From: Owenia fusiformis
Taxonomy: Eukaryota; Annelida; Polychaeta; Sabellida; Oweniidae
Reading direction: 5' to 3'
Assembly: GCA_903813345.2 (NCBI GenBank)
Contig: CAIIXF020000004.1
Location: 31,437,985 to 31,501,984 of the forward strand
DNA length: 64,000 nucleotides
A program made the translations under genes and the position numbers. Of this stretch, positions 1 to 10,716 are shown in pieces. Below the pieces are notes generated by a model. It saw nothing but the letters and a program-made list of their open reading frames with translations. It ran no database searches and was not told the origin of the DNA. Each line of letters begins with the position of its first letter. Positions within the stretch are counted from its first letter, which is position 1.

Positions 1-1200
1 TTAAGCATGTACATAAAAACTTCAATACTTTAAAGTAATGCATTTTCCAAAAGATTAACAACATAGCACTGGTGAATAAGTAATAAGTTACGTTTTAGGC
101 TGTAAAAACAAAGAACATTTGTAAAAATAAAACAGCATAAACTACCATCAACCCGATGGAGAATACAATAATTGTTATTACCAATGTTGTAATTCCCTTT
201 AATAACTCTGAAAACCGAAGTCTTCAATTCATTGTGTCAAAGCCTGTTAACATTTTTGAATTTTGATTTCGTTCCCTTTAAACAATAGTTTTAGAATGAT
301 GAATTTTAAATATCTTCCAGTTTCCAAACTTAATGAGGGGATAGTAGAGTTTCTATATCGGATCTAGTATCATGGATTTACACTTAAATCCATTAGCATC
401 GTAAAGTTTTTAATACATATCTGCGCAGGCATACACAGAGAAGATGTAAGTTACACTCCCCTGCATAAGTTTGGCGACAGGAAGTCCAATTTGGATCAAT
501 TATCAAAACCTGAATTGATATTCACACAGACAGGCTTTGCTATGCTATCCAATGAAAACCGGTTGCTAAACTTACGGAAGGGAGTGTAAATGAATGAGAG
601 GTTACATAAACAAAAGGGAGAATCGGATACATTGAGCAAATTTCATTCAGAGATGGATGGTTTCTACAATACAATACAATACAATACAATACATACGCAA
701 ACTATTACAAAAGCTTAACTAGGTTACGCGTACTATGGAGGATTGGCTTTCAAGCTCCCAAAGGACGCAACGTTCGCATGAATGAACTGCAAGGAGAATG
801 GCCGATATTCTAATGACCTTGACCTTTATCGAAGACAACCTTGAAATGCAGTTATTTTCTGACATTGTAAATTCACAATCTGCGATCCAAAATATCTGAA
901 ATAGCTTGTGTGATTTCAATTCTTTCTAAGGAAATAAGATCAAAACTCGCCATTCAAATTCCGAAGTGAAAAAATGGCGGCTGGGTTTGATTTTGAATTT
1001 TGTGATCACGACATGACTCAATACATGTATATGTATATGGCAGAATATCGAGTAGAAACCCTAGGAGCGTACCCGGGCTTTTTCACGTGATCATATCAAA
1101 CAAATTGATTAGCTGGTGTATCAACTTATGTGCACAATGCGTCTTAGCATTTGTAAATAAGGGCAACAAATAACAGTGAAACAAATAACAAACAATCCGA
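1..1200. other. Intergenic DNA downstream of VWA gene 1
   Basis: No gene is supported here. The only distinct feature is a short (ACAAT)n microsatellite at about 666-693. The short open frames have no splice sites or recognisable domains. Confidence 0.6.
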
Positions 1201-1221
1201 ACGTTTTTTTTTTATTTTAGT

Positions 1222-1237
1222 TTTATTAAAATTTATT
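1222..1237 (-). promoter_or_regulatory. Polyadenylation signals of VWA gene 1
   Basis: On the minus strand two AATAAA hexamers lie at 1237-1232 and 1227-1222, about 30-45 nt beyond the TGA at 1268-1266. The position fits a very short 3' UTR. Confidence 0.6.
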
Positions 1238-1265
1238 AATATATCAATTGAAATAAATCGTCTTC

Positions 1266-1435
1266 TCATGCGCTGTAATCTGGTTTATCAACTAAAACTT
1301 TCGGGAAGAGTTGTAATGTCTTGAATACTAGATAATCAATCATAAGGTCTGACGTGTCGGTGGCAAGTAACTCGCCAGCTCCGGCAGTGATAATGTTCTC
1401 TGGTTTGGATGCCATCTTCAACCAGTTTTCCCTTG
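1266..1435 (-). CDS. VWA gene 1, exon 7 (terminal)
   Basis: The acceptor reads TATGTTACAG. The exon enters in phase 1, encodes residues 279-334 beginning ARENWLKMAS and ends at TGA 1268-1266. It is paralogous to 49733-49875 (shared NW..MAS/NW..IAS core). Confidence 0.88.
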
Positions 1436-4400
1436 CTGTAACATAAGCAAGACATTGCTTGTTCAGACTAGAATCTCATCATGTAAAATTGTTTGCCTTG
1501 ATTTGTCAGACCAGACCACATCATACATAATCATGTAATTAGCCAAATTAGATTTTTATAGGATATCCTATGATTTTGAGGAATATCATTTTTATTTACG
1601 AGGTTATATTGATATCTGCACGAGAGAGCGAAGCGAACGAGTGCATATACCAATATGACAGAGTAGATTAAAATGAATTCTGAAAAAAATCATAGGATGT
1701 TCTTATTATCCTACACTTACAAGGAGTGTACTAAATGTATAATATCGTTGCAAAATGAATTTCATGCCAAATAGATTCAATTTGGCGGGAAATCAACAAG
1801 CGGAGTATATCGTCACAATATCCTCCGCATATTGGGTTTTCCGGAGTATATCGTCACGATATCCTCCGCCCGGAGTATATCGTCACGATATCCTCCGGAT
1901 ATTCATTTTGCCAAGAAATATCAAATTTATTTTTTAATGTTATTATACATTTAGTACACTAAGTGAAGGATAAAATGAATTATGTGCAACGATATCATTG
2001 GTCTGACAAGATCACGTGATACAGAAATGTATGCCACGATTGGTCAGATTAGATCACATGATTTAGAATTCTATTAGTCGGATCAGATGTAATGAAAAAT
2101 ATTTATTTATTTGTGATGCGAGTGGTAAAATCCGATGATATAATTACATAGTACACACGGTCATTTTCAGTCAAAGGTAACATTAACGAATTCAACTGCC
2201 GGGTGACGACTGGCGGTTTGACCTACTTTTTGTCACTCATTTAAATATGAATAGAATAGTGGCAGGTTCTATTCATATTTAAATGAGTAGCCCGTGAAAT
2301 TGTAGGTAAGTCCAACAGCCGTCAGCTGAATCCGCGAATGCTACCTTAGATTGATCACTGGCATAAACTGTTTGGTTGCTAATACATGTGTACAAACTCA
2401 CCGTTCTCGTAAGACTTTGATTTGTCGGAATAATGTGTCACCCCAACAACAAATATTTCGGCAACCTCTTTCAAAGCATCTAGTGATGCTACGAACTTGT
2501 TGTCAGCTCCGATTGTGCCTTGGCGACTGTAAACACCATCATCGAATACTACAACGACAATGTTAAAACAATTAGAGTACATTAGTAGATGGGACTTACA
2601 TGTTTATGCGGTATTTTTATTACCAGGCTAATCACATTACCCTACCTCCAAACCGTAGCTGTAGGGATACAGGCTACGGTGAAGTTGAAAATGGAGGGCG
2701 TTTGTTTATTTCCATATTTCTGAAGGTATAGTATTTTACATATATCCCTGCAGCACATTATTACCAGAAAAGCCCTATAGACAAAGATAGGGATTACCCT
2801 CTCCATTTACCACTTCGCTGTAGCCTTAACCCTTTCAAAGAAATACAGGCTACGATATGGGGGTAGGGTAGTGTGTAATATATACGTATTTCAATGGTAC
2901 AATGTCTTCCAGTGTTTCAGGATATTTTTTCGAGGGCTTTATATCCACGCGTGGATGTTTTTGGCCAATGACAAACTTGATCCAAACAGACACTTGGCAC
3001 AAAAATATAATGCTAGCCGTGATTGGTCAGATCAGGTCACAATATGTAGAATTATTATGCTAGCTGTGATTGGTCAGAACAGGTCACAATATGTAGAATT
3101 ATTATGCTAGCTGTGATTGGTCAGAACAGGTCACAATATGTAGAATTAATATGTTAGCCGTGATTGGTCAGATCAGGTCACAATATGTAGAATTATTATG
3201 CTAGCTGTGATTGGTCAGATCAGGTCACAATATGTAGAATTATTATGCTAGCTGTGATTGGTCAGAACAGGTCACAATATGTAGAATTAATATGCTAGCC
3301 GTGATTGGTCAGATCAGGTCACAAAATGTAGAATTATTATGCTAGCCGTGATTGGTCAGACCAGGTCACAATATGTAGAATTATTATGCTAGCCATGATT
3401 GGTCAGAACAGGTCACAATATGTAGAATTATTATGCTAGCCGTGATTGGTCAGATCAGGTCACAATATGTAGAATTATTATGCTAGCCGTGATTGGTCAG
3501 ATCAGGTCACAATATGTAGAATTATTATGCTAGCCGTGATTAGTCAGAACAGGTCACAATATGTAGCATTATTATGCTAGCCGTGATTGGTCAGATCAGG
3601 TCACAATATGTAGACTTATTATTATACTAGCCGTGATTGGTCAGATCAGGTCACAATATGTAGAATTATTATGCTAGCCGTGATTGGTCAGATCAGGTCA
3701 CAATATGTAGAATTATTATGCTAGCTGTGATTGGTCAGAACAGGTCACAATATGTAGAATTATTATGCTAGCCGTGATTGGTCAGATCAGATCAGATCCA
3801 GTGAGGAAAGACAGTTTGTCCTTTCAGCTACGACAATTACCCAGATACGAGTAGGTAGTTACCAGTTTCACCACCAGGTGGCTGATTCGGGTTAATTAAC
3901 ACGGCGGGTATATAAGAACGTTCCCTTAAACCTGAATATTATCAGTTTAAGTCGATCAATTTTCATATAATCCTTATGTGTCTGATAATTATACAAACGA
4001 AAATATGCCCAGTGAGAGAAAATATTATCTGCCCAACACAAAAGATATTTCACTTTTTGTGATTTTGAAACATGTGGTCTATGGGGAATCTCCCCGACCT
4101 AGAAGTCACATTTTCAAAGAAGATTAAATTTTCAAAGTTAGTTAATGATTTTTTGAACAACATTTCTAGATGGAATTAAACATGTGAACTTCAAATATGA
4201 CATGATCCCCTTTAACTTAATTTTGAATATTTAATGAAGTGAATCTGTAAAATTATTTCTACTCGTATATCTAGTATGTTGCACTGCAACAAGACTGTTT
4301 TATTTTATTTTAAGGGGCATTCAAAAAGTTACATTACCTAACACGAGGTTGCGGTTGAACTCTCGGCCATAGGGAGAATACGGAGAATTGCCGAAATAAT

Positions 4401-7400
4401 CCTCGCGTATTTTGTCGAATGATTTGTGTGGTTTTGCTTTCTTCTTTGGCTTCAGATCCATATTTGTGATACCATATTCCAGAGAAGCAATGTTCTCAAA
4501 ATCGGTGAAACCAAAATGCATGGTGAGATTTCCAAAGAAGCATAGAGCGCCAACTTTGCTGTTTTTGACCAGTCTTTCACTACCATCTGCACTAAAGACA
4601 GGTCCAATTCGTAACTGTCTCACTAGACGCTTCATAAACTCCCTCGGGACTACACCCCCTAACATTTCGATGTCATCTTTATGAGATGGCGATGTTGTCC
4701 TAGATGTATTGATGTCAAAAACAAGGTCGACTCCTCCATCTAAATATAGAATTACACATACTTAGCGCAAGAGGCCATATCCCAGAATACAAAGATAAAT
4801 CTCCATCTCCATATAAAGATAAACCGAAAGATTCAATTTTACATGGATAAAACTGAGAAGTTCAGCTATGAACTCTGGGATATTTCATCGACATTTAGCC
4901 CAATACAATGTGACACTTTGATGGTCTCTAATTAGGAATATGGCTATATTAACAGGTACAATCCAAGAAATTGTTGTTTAAGGTATTTCCGTATGTTCAG
5001 AGGTTTAAATGGCTTCCTCATTGAAGTCCTATGTTATTTTCTGGGCACAGAACACACAACGAGGACACAAATGTTCCGAGATTAATAGTTGAGAGTAAAT
5101 ACTTTTCTAAAAATGTATGAAAATTTCGAAAATTCAGAGACCTTCTTTTCAAAAGCACAAAAAATGTAGGTCAGTGAATTTGTTTCTCTTTTGAAATATC
5201 TGGAATATTTGTAAGCCCTGAACTAATAACTTCCATGTATAGTATGTTTATGCATTACTTGTGCAATATTGAAACGTGCAGACCAAGAATGGAATGAGTT
5301 AAGTGTTCCTGAAAATGATATGTTGCAACTCACTTAGTATTTCAGATATCATTGAAATGTGCTGTCTTCGTTTCATGCTTCGAAAACCTAATTACTCAAG
5401 CAATTATTGTATGTATTTCTATAACCATATTTCGAAACCAGAACATACGCACTACATGTGCAGCACTGTCTTAGAAAACAGCAATGTACAATGCTGTTTT
5501 ACAGCGCTGTCCAACACTATTTCATGAACAACGCTGTACAATACTGAGATGCGTAGATGTGTAATGTAGATACTCACAATTTTCTTCAGGCTGGGTATAA
5601 GCATCTGTAAAATCAAAAACATAGAAATTAGATTTCCAGTTGACCTTTTCCAACTGCCATGATGCCTACTAATTAATCTATTTTACATAGTAGGAAGTGA
5701 TGTCATCAACTCTTAAGTTTACATATAACATTAGGCAAAAAGTTATACGAAAAGCACAAAACCAGTTCTACTGGTAAAGTTGACAATCAAGCACTGAAAA
5801 TATTTTTGCACAGGAAGTACAGACTGTTTGTCTAGAGATGGTTTTGTGCTACTTTTTTATTATAGCGATGGGCAAGTTTATAAAAGTTAGCAGTCCCGTG
5901 TTTTGTCAACTAATATAGAAAGCGAATAAAAGGTTATGGCCACCATATAAAAATGGAAAGGGGTTGCAAACGAGTGATTCCCTATCCGAATTATACGTAC
6001 CGTATCTTTCTCTCTCACAGGAGCCTGGAGGATAGAATTGATTTGCTTGATTTAGGCAGCTATTGTCGAGGCAATCGGCCTTTCCAAGCATAGCGTAAGG
6101 TAGTTTAAAAGTCTAAAGGAAAAGTTGGATACAATTAGAATAACACATGGACAATTTTATTTATATTTATATTAATGCATTATTAACATGACTGCATTCG
6201 TCATTGGAAGCACATTACATTCCGAACACTCGAAACCTACGTGGATTTCAAGAGAATTTCACTTGATGTAGACTGGCTGAGTAAATAGCCATTTATAACA
6301 ATGCTGGTCCTCCGGACTTCGGGGAATATACCTAGCTAGAATCATTGAAAGATGAACATGTATTCAATTTTCGTAGTATTATGATAAATTGCAAATTTAC
6401 ACTGGGTGACAATTGCCACAGCCGTTACATGGTCGGCCGGTAAATAAGAGGGGGGGGAGACCCCAGGATTCAAAGAGGACATATGTCTATAATGTATATG
6501 TGTATTGAGAAGACATATACACTTGTATAGTCGCTGATTGGTCAAGATGTTAATATTTGGCGAATTAACCGATATCATTACTTATTATTTCACATCAAGA
6601 TAAAGAAAGATAGTATAGACTTATGAGAGAGTGAGGAATATGAAAGTGATATAATAATATACAAATATTTCATACAATTGGGGCGAATATATAATTATCT
6701 AGTACCTGTTCATCCTTCAAATATTCTACAGTTCATTTCAATTAGTTTTATTGACAGATATTTTCTTACCTGGTCATGGGCGTCATAAAACATGTTAGGA
6801 CAACCACAACATGCGGCACCAAAACAAGCTGGCCCGGGAGGTAAACAAATCTGACCTATAGAATGTAAAATGAATATTGTTATTTCCCGTCTACATAGGA
6901 ACAATTCTGACATATAGAATGCAAAATGAATATTATCATTTCCCGTCTACATAGGAACAATTCTGACATATAGAATGCAAAATGAATATTGTTAGTTCCC
7001 GTTGATATAGGAACAATTCTGATCTATAGAATGTAAAACGAATATTGTTATTTCCCGTTGATATAGGGACAATTCTGACCTATAGAATGTAAAGCGAATA
7101 TTGTTATTTCCCGTCGACATAGGGACAATTCTGACCTATAGAATGTAAAACGAATATTGTTATTTCCCGTCGACATAGGTACAATTCTGACCTATAGAAT
7201 GTAACATGAATATTGTTATTTCCCGTTGATATAGGGACAATTCTGACCTATAGAATGTAAAATGAATATTGTTATTTCCCGTCGACGTAGGAACAATTCT
7301 GACCTATAGAATGTAAAACGAATATTGTTATTTCCCGTCGATATAGGAACAATTCTGACCTATAGAATGTAAAATGAATATTGTTATTTCCCGTCGACAT

Positions 7401-8877
7401 TGGAACAATTCTGACCTATAGAATTTAAAATGAATATTGTCATTTCCCGTCGACATAGGAACAATTCTGTCCTATAGAATGTAAAATGAATATTGTTATT
7501 TCCCGTCGACATAGGAACAATTCTGACCTATAGAATGTAAGATGAATATTGTTATTTCCCGTCGACGTAGGAACAATTCTGACCTATAGAATGTAAAACG
7601 AATATTGTTATTTCCCGTCGATATAGGAACAATTCTGACCTATAGAATGTAAAATGAATATTGTTATTTCCCGTCGACATAGGAACAATTCTGACCTATA
7701 GAATGTAAAATGAATATTGTTATTTCCCGTCGTCATAGGAACAATTCTGACCTATAGAATGTAAAATGAATATTGTTATTTCCCGTTGACATAGTTACAT
7801 GTGTCCTGACCTATAGAATGTATATTGCTATTTCCCGTTGATATAGGAACAATCCTGACCCCTGACCTATAGAATGTAAAATGAATATTGTTATTTCCCG
7901 TTGGCATAGGTATATGCGTCCTGACCTAAAGAATGAAAAACGAATATTTTCTCTTTGAGTAAAGCTACATTAGGTTTCTGCATTGGTGTTTGTAAGACAT
8001 AGATTATTTTAATATTCAAAAATGACTTCAAAACTCGACATAATAATGTCTGTAGTGTCGAGTCCAGTTCTATTTTTTCGTTCAGTGTTAAACTTCAGCC
8101 GATCAAACCTTATGTATTGTATGTTTATTTGTACTCTTTGCATTGTATTAAAGGAATGTCTTTATATGGATTATGCACTGGGATCTTAAATATTATACAT
8201 GATGTATCCCGAAGGAAATTCATGTTCCTCCTGAAGGACCGATTGTTTTTAAACCAGAATTTGAAAAATGATTCGAAAAGTCACAATTGATTCAAGTAAG
8301 AAGGCACATTCGAATCGATGAAATAAATGATAAATTGGGAAATATTTCCTATTTGTGAACAAAAATGTATGTAAAGTAAGTACACGTGCACTTAAAATAA
8401 AATAAACATACAAGAGCAGAATCAATGTATTGACACTAATTGTTGATTTTATACTTAAAGCGGCAGTAGAAATGCCCTTTCAGGGCGATTACGCCGTGAT
8501 TAATAATGTAAATTTATTTATGATTTTAAGAAATAAAGAGTATTTATTATTAAAAAAAACTAATTGTTGATAAAACATGATAAACAACTTGTAAAATCCC
8601 TGAAGTGATAGAAATGTAATGAACTAAAGTAGTGGATCTATTAATTCCATATTCTGCTATATTCAATTAAAGATAATAAATGCATTCGATATTTCCCCAA
8701 AAATATTAGGTCTATGATTGTTTCAAGCAGTTTCGATTACATGTATTTGAAAAAGTTTTTTTGGTTTATACATGATTTAAAAGTTGGAAATGTTATATTA
8801 AGAAAATGAATGTCACCTGAAATGATCTGCAGAACTCCGATCAAGTGAAAAAATAAGCACCACTTCTTAACAATCAT
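1266..8877 (-). CDS. Secreted Cys-rich VWA-domain protein, complete (7 coding exons, 334 aa)
   Basis: Exons join 8877-8817, 6855-6770, 6112-6001, 5604-5578, 4739-4338, 2548-2402 and 1435-1266 (1005 nt). Every junction is GT-AG and the phase is consistent (1,0,1,1,1,1). Residues 1-20 are a hydrophobic signal peptide. Residues 21-96 are a cysteine-rich segment with eight Cys (24, 31, 36, 37, 39, 63, 68, 81). From about residue 98 a VWA domain begins: strand VDLVFD, then a MIDAS-like D104-I-N-T-S108 (canonical DxSxS with Asn at the first Ser), and FDDG at 231-234 for the third metal-site loop. VWA domains usually bind proteins or matrix through a divalent cation; the degenerate MIDAS makes metal binding uncertain. 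The start is the first in-frame ATG and sits directly after an acceptor. The ligand is unknown. A shell, byssal or immune matrix role is possible but not shown by the sequence. Confidence 0.88.
1558..1705. mobile_element. Small fold-back element (MITE-like)
   Basis: ATCCTATGATTTT near 1567 is matched by its reverse complement AATCATAGGAT near 1690. An inner arm pair (GGTTATATTGATATCTGCAC / GTGCATATACCAATATGACA) encloses an imperfect hairpin of GAGCGAAGC type. No coding capacity is seen. Confidence 0.5.
1709..1970. mobile_element. MITE-like element with triplicated internal palindrome
   Basis: The terminal inverted repeats share GTGTACTAAATGTATAAT (about 1727-1745 against 1937-1956) with CACTTA further out on each side. 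The interior holds three copies, at about 1801, 1842 and 1870, of a 27-bp near-palindrome that starts CGGAGTATATCGT and ends CGATATCCTCCG. Confidence 0.55.
2189..2340. mobile_element. Palindromic element with 22-bp perfect arms
   Basis: Arms 2235-2256 and 2267-2288 are exact reverse complements (ACTCATTTAAATATGAATAG plus AA) around a 10-nt loop. Weaker complementarity continues outward through GACCTAC/GTAGGT to GAATTCA/TGAATCC. The same hairpin family recurs at 62.9-63.1 kb. Confidence 0.6.
2402..2548 (-). CDS. VWA gene 1, exon 6
   Basis: The exon is 147 nt, phase 1 to phase 1, with acceptor TCGTTGTAG and donor GTGAGT. It encodes FDDGVYSRQG through SYENG: the metal-site FDDG loop plus the next helix and strand (EIFVVGV) of the VWA fold. 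It is paralogous to 50805-50945. Confidence 0.88.
2627..2880. mobile_element. MITE-like inverted repeat in intron 5
   Basis: CACATTACCCTACC at the left mirrors GGTAGGGTAGTGTG at the right. The inner arms share TACAGGCTACG/CGTAGC. It is about 250 bp and non-coding. Confidence 0.5.
3009..3797. repeat. 47-bp minisatellite, about 17 copies
   Basis: The unit is 47 bp: first ATGCTAGCCGTGATTGGTCA, then GATCAGGTCACAATATGTAG, then AATTATT. Copies differ by a few substitutions (GCCGTG/GCTGTG, AGATCAG/AGAACAG). It lies in intron 5 of VWA gene 1. Each unit carries an inverted CCAAT (ATTGG) and an AGGTCA hexamer. Confidence 0.93.
3815..3965. repeat. Dispersed repeat with a CCACCAGGTGGC core
   Basis: This segment is similar to 29500-29625, sharing AGTTACCAGTTTC, CCACCAGGTGGCT, ATTCGG and GAATATTA..CAGTTTAAG. 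CCACCAGGTGGC is at 3871-3882. Confidence 0.6.
4338..4739 (-). CDS. VWA gene 1, exon 5 (N-terminal half of the VWA domain)
   Basis: The exon is 402 nt, phase 1 to 1. The acceptor is TCTATATTTAG and the donor GTAATG. It starts YGGVDLVFDINTS (first VWA strand and MIDAS-like loop), continues through a helix (EFMKRLVRQL) and the strand KVGALCFFGN, and ends NRNLVL, which continues into exon 6. Confidence 0.88.
4740..5577 (-). other. Intron 4 of VWA gene 1
   Basis: Single-copy-looking AT-rich intron; no repeat or gene is seen in it. Confidence 0.6.
5578..5604 (-). CDS. VWA gene 1, exon 4 (27-nt microexon)
   Basis: The acceptor TTTTACAG and donor GTGAGT enclose 27 nt in phase 1-1, adding AYTQPEEN between the Cys-rich segment and the VWA domain. 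Skipping it would keep the frame. Confidence 0.75.
5605..6000 (-). other. Intron 3 of VWA gene 1
   Basis: No feature is seen apart from the splice sites (donor GTACGT, acceptor TTTTACAG). Confidence 0.6.
6001..6112 (-). CDS. VWA gene 1, exon 3
   Basis: The acceptor TCCTTTAG and donor GTACGT enclose 112 nt, phase 0 to 1. The translation TFKLPYAMLGKADCLDNSC.. contributes Cys 63, 68 and 81. Confidence 0.83.
6113..6769 (-). other. Intron 2 of VWA gene 1
   Basis: No gene or clear repeat is seen. A short run of G lies near 6451. Confidence 0.6.
6770..6855 (-). CDS. VWA gene 1, exon 2
   Basis: The acceptor ACATTCTATAG and donor GTAAGA enclose 86 nt, phase 1 to 0. The translation begins GQICLPPGPACFGAACCGC and holds five cysteines just after the signal peptide. 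Its first ~13 nt are part of the adjacent minisatellite unit. Confidence 0.85.
6853..7935. repeat. 56-bp minisatellite built from an intron-exon junction, about 19 copies
   Basis: The unit starts GACCTATAGAATGTAAAATG and continues AATATTGTTATTTCCCGTCG and ACATAGGAACAATTCT. The period is exactly 56 bp in the first copies (6853, 6909, 6965). On the minus strand each unit contains TTTACATTCTATAG|GTCAGA, the same acceptor that opens exon 2. The last copies near 7795-7935 are degenerate. Confidence 0.93.
7936..8816 (-). other. 5' part of intron 1 of VWA gene 1
   Basis: AT-rich and unique-looking; no gene or clear repeat is seen. The donor GTGACA at 8816 closes exon 1. Confidence 0.55.
8817..8877 (-). 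CDS. VWA gene 1, exon 1 (signal peptide)
   Basis: The ATG at 8877-8875 opens MIVKKWCLFFHLIGVLQIIS, a basic n-region plus hydrophobic core, and the exon ends in phase 1 at a GTGACA donor. TTTATTTTCAG directly precedes the ATG, so a 5' UTR intron probably ends here. Confidence 0.83.
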
Positions 8878-8889
8878 CTGAAAATAAAC

Positions 8890-8960
8890 ACAACGTGAAA
8901 TGTTATTTTTTTATTTTTTTTTATTTTTTTTATTTTATTTTTTTTATTTATTAAAATCAA
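8890..8960. repeat. T-rich low-complexity tract
   Basis: (T3-9A)n, lying in the proposed 5' UTR intron of VWA gene 1. Confidence 0.8.
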
Positions 8961-9137
8961 TGTAACATATTTACAGGTTTTAGTGGCTATGACCCCCAAG
9001 AGGGAGTATTAGTTGAAGGTAATGCCTCTTTAAGGGTTCATAAAGAGACAGTATCCCTTCCTTTAAAAGTTAATATTTTACCATAGGCTTTTATAATTAT
9101 AAGATACAAAATCAAAATACAAAATAGTAACTCTTAC

Positions 9138-9225
9138 CTTTGTTTCGTCAATTCTTCTATATTAAAAATCTCTAGTTTGTTGTTTTGATGTACACGGACT
9201 GACTTTTATTTGTCGTATATATATA
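9138..9225 (-). promoter_or_regulatory. Candidate core promoter and non-coding first exon of VWA gene 1
   Basis: On the minus strand a TATATATATA run (9225-9216) is followed about 80 nt later by a strong donor, AAAG|GTAAGAG (exon end 9138). A start site near 9190 would give a 5' UTR exon of about 50 nt that splices to the acceptor at 8878. This is inferred from spacing only. Confidence 0.4.
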
Positions 9226-9722
9226 CACACACACATAATTTTATTACACTATAAATTTGTTTTGCTACTTTATGTCTATTGATCGATTGATGATATTTGT
9301 CGCCATTGTTCTCGGGGACAAAGAAATAATTGAGGAGTTTGACAATAAATTAATGACTGGTGATTGAGCACGCGTCACCACGCTAATCGGCGCCCGCTGA
9401 TCAAACAAAATAACTTTAAAACAACAATAATAGACAGCGTCATGAGGGTGATACGATCCCACTCATTGATATAGTCGGCTCTCTTTACGATGCAGTCATG
9501 GCTATCTGGAAGACTGCTCTGCCACTTGGCTCGTCTCCAAGAGGGCTCTCCTTATTTCCTTTGTGGGATGAAAATAGACTTGAAACATCCATCTAAGAGA
9601 TTTTCATGCCAACAGTTCCTATTTTTGCGAAGCCTATTGGACTATATCCATGAGTTTCAGTATTGTTATATGTGACTAATATGTCATTGCAATGACACCA
9701 GAGAGTCAATAAAATAGATATA

Positions 9723-10714
9723 CAGGGTGACCGGAAAAAAGGAGACCATTGAAATAGGCAATATCTCCTAAAATAGACTAGTGACATCAATGAAATTTTG
9801 CATACATCAGGATAGTTCTATGGAAATTTGTTCTTGAAAGTGTCAATACAAGCAGTCAACTGGTTCAGGAGCTATGATCATTTACATAACATGCTCCAAA
9901 TAGGCGCAATTGAGACCAACGCAGAGCTGGATACATTTGGCAAATACCCTTACATATTCCGACCTTGTTATGGCATTACATTTAGCATTTATTGCCACCT
10001 TTAGGTCAGCAATTGTCTCAGGATTGTTTTGGTACACATTGTCTTTCAAATTGCCCCACAAAAAGAAATCAGGTGGATTCAAATTTGAGGTGTATGGAGA
10101 CGAAGCTTATCTGACCTATGGCTTCTGACTCAGTGGTCCCACTCAGTTACAGTATCATCCTAAGGAGGTTTTGGGCAGCCCTTGGTTTCCATATGGGATT
10201 TAATTGTGCCATATAGTGGTTTTAGTAACATGGCACTATGCCCAATACCTAAAGTGACTCTTAAGATTGGGTAAATCAGCACTTTGGCAACAGGATGATG
10301 AACCACATGTCAGATAACCCTTCATTGCCATTACAGCCTAGACTTGAATCCTGCTGATTTCTTTTTGTATGGATATTTGAAAGACAATCTATACCAAAAC
10401 AATCCTCAGACTATTGTTGACCTAAAGAAGGCAATCACTGCTATATGTAATGCCATAATAATGCCATAGAGGGCAGAACATGTAAGGGTAGTTTGCCATA
10501 TGAATCCAGCTCTGCGTTGGTCTCAATTGTGCCTATTTGGAGCATGTTATGTAAATGATCATAGCTCCTGAACCAGTTGAATGCTTGTATTGAAACCTTC
10601 AGTAACAAATTTCCATATAACTGTTCCAGTGTATGCAAAATTTCATTGATGGCACTTGTCTAGTTTAGGAGAAATTGATTACTTCAATGGTCTCCTTTTT
10701 TTCCGGTCACCCTG
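9723..10714. mobile_element. Tc1/mariner-type fold-back element flanked by TA
   Basis: The 992-bp element has TIRs starting CAGGGTGACCGGAAAAAAGG and is flanked by TA at 9721-9722 and 10715-10716. The arms are inverted copies of one another for roughly 400 bp. Both carry a transposase C-terminal segment: minus strand near 10082-9882 (NPPDFFLWGNLKDNVYQNN) and plus strand near 10340-10470 (LDLNPADFFLYGYLKDN). A decayed WQQDD..PH motif lies at about 10270-10305. Known family: DDE transposases of the Tc1/mariner superfamily. No intact transposase remains. Confidence 0.85.
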
Positions 10715-10716
10715 TA

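Larger units (their letters stand above)
1436..2401 (-). other. Intron 6 of VWA gene 1, packed with inverted-repeat elements
   Basis: It contains two adjacent fold-back elements (1558-1705 and 1709-1970), decayed copies of the ATTGGTCAGAT..GATCAC motif at about 1990-2090, and a palindromic element at 2189-2340. Confidence 0.7.

Noticed and set aside
1755-1937. 60-aa plus-strand frame
   Set aside because: It runs through the triplicated palindrome of a MITE inside a VWA intron.
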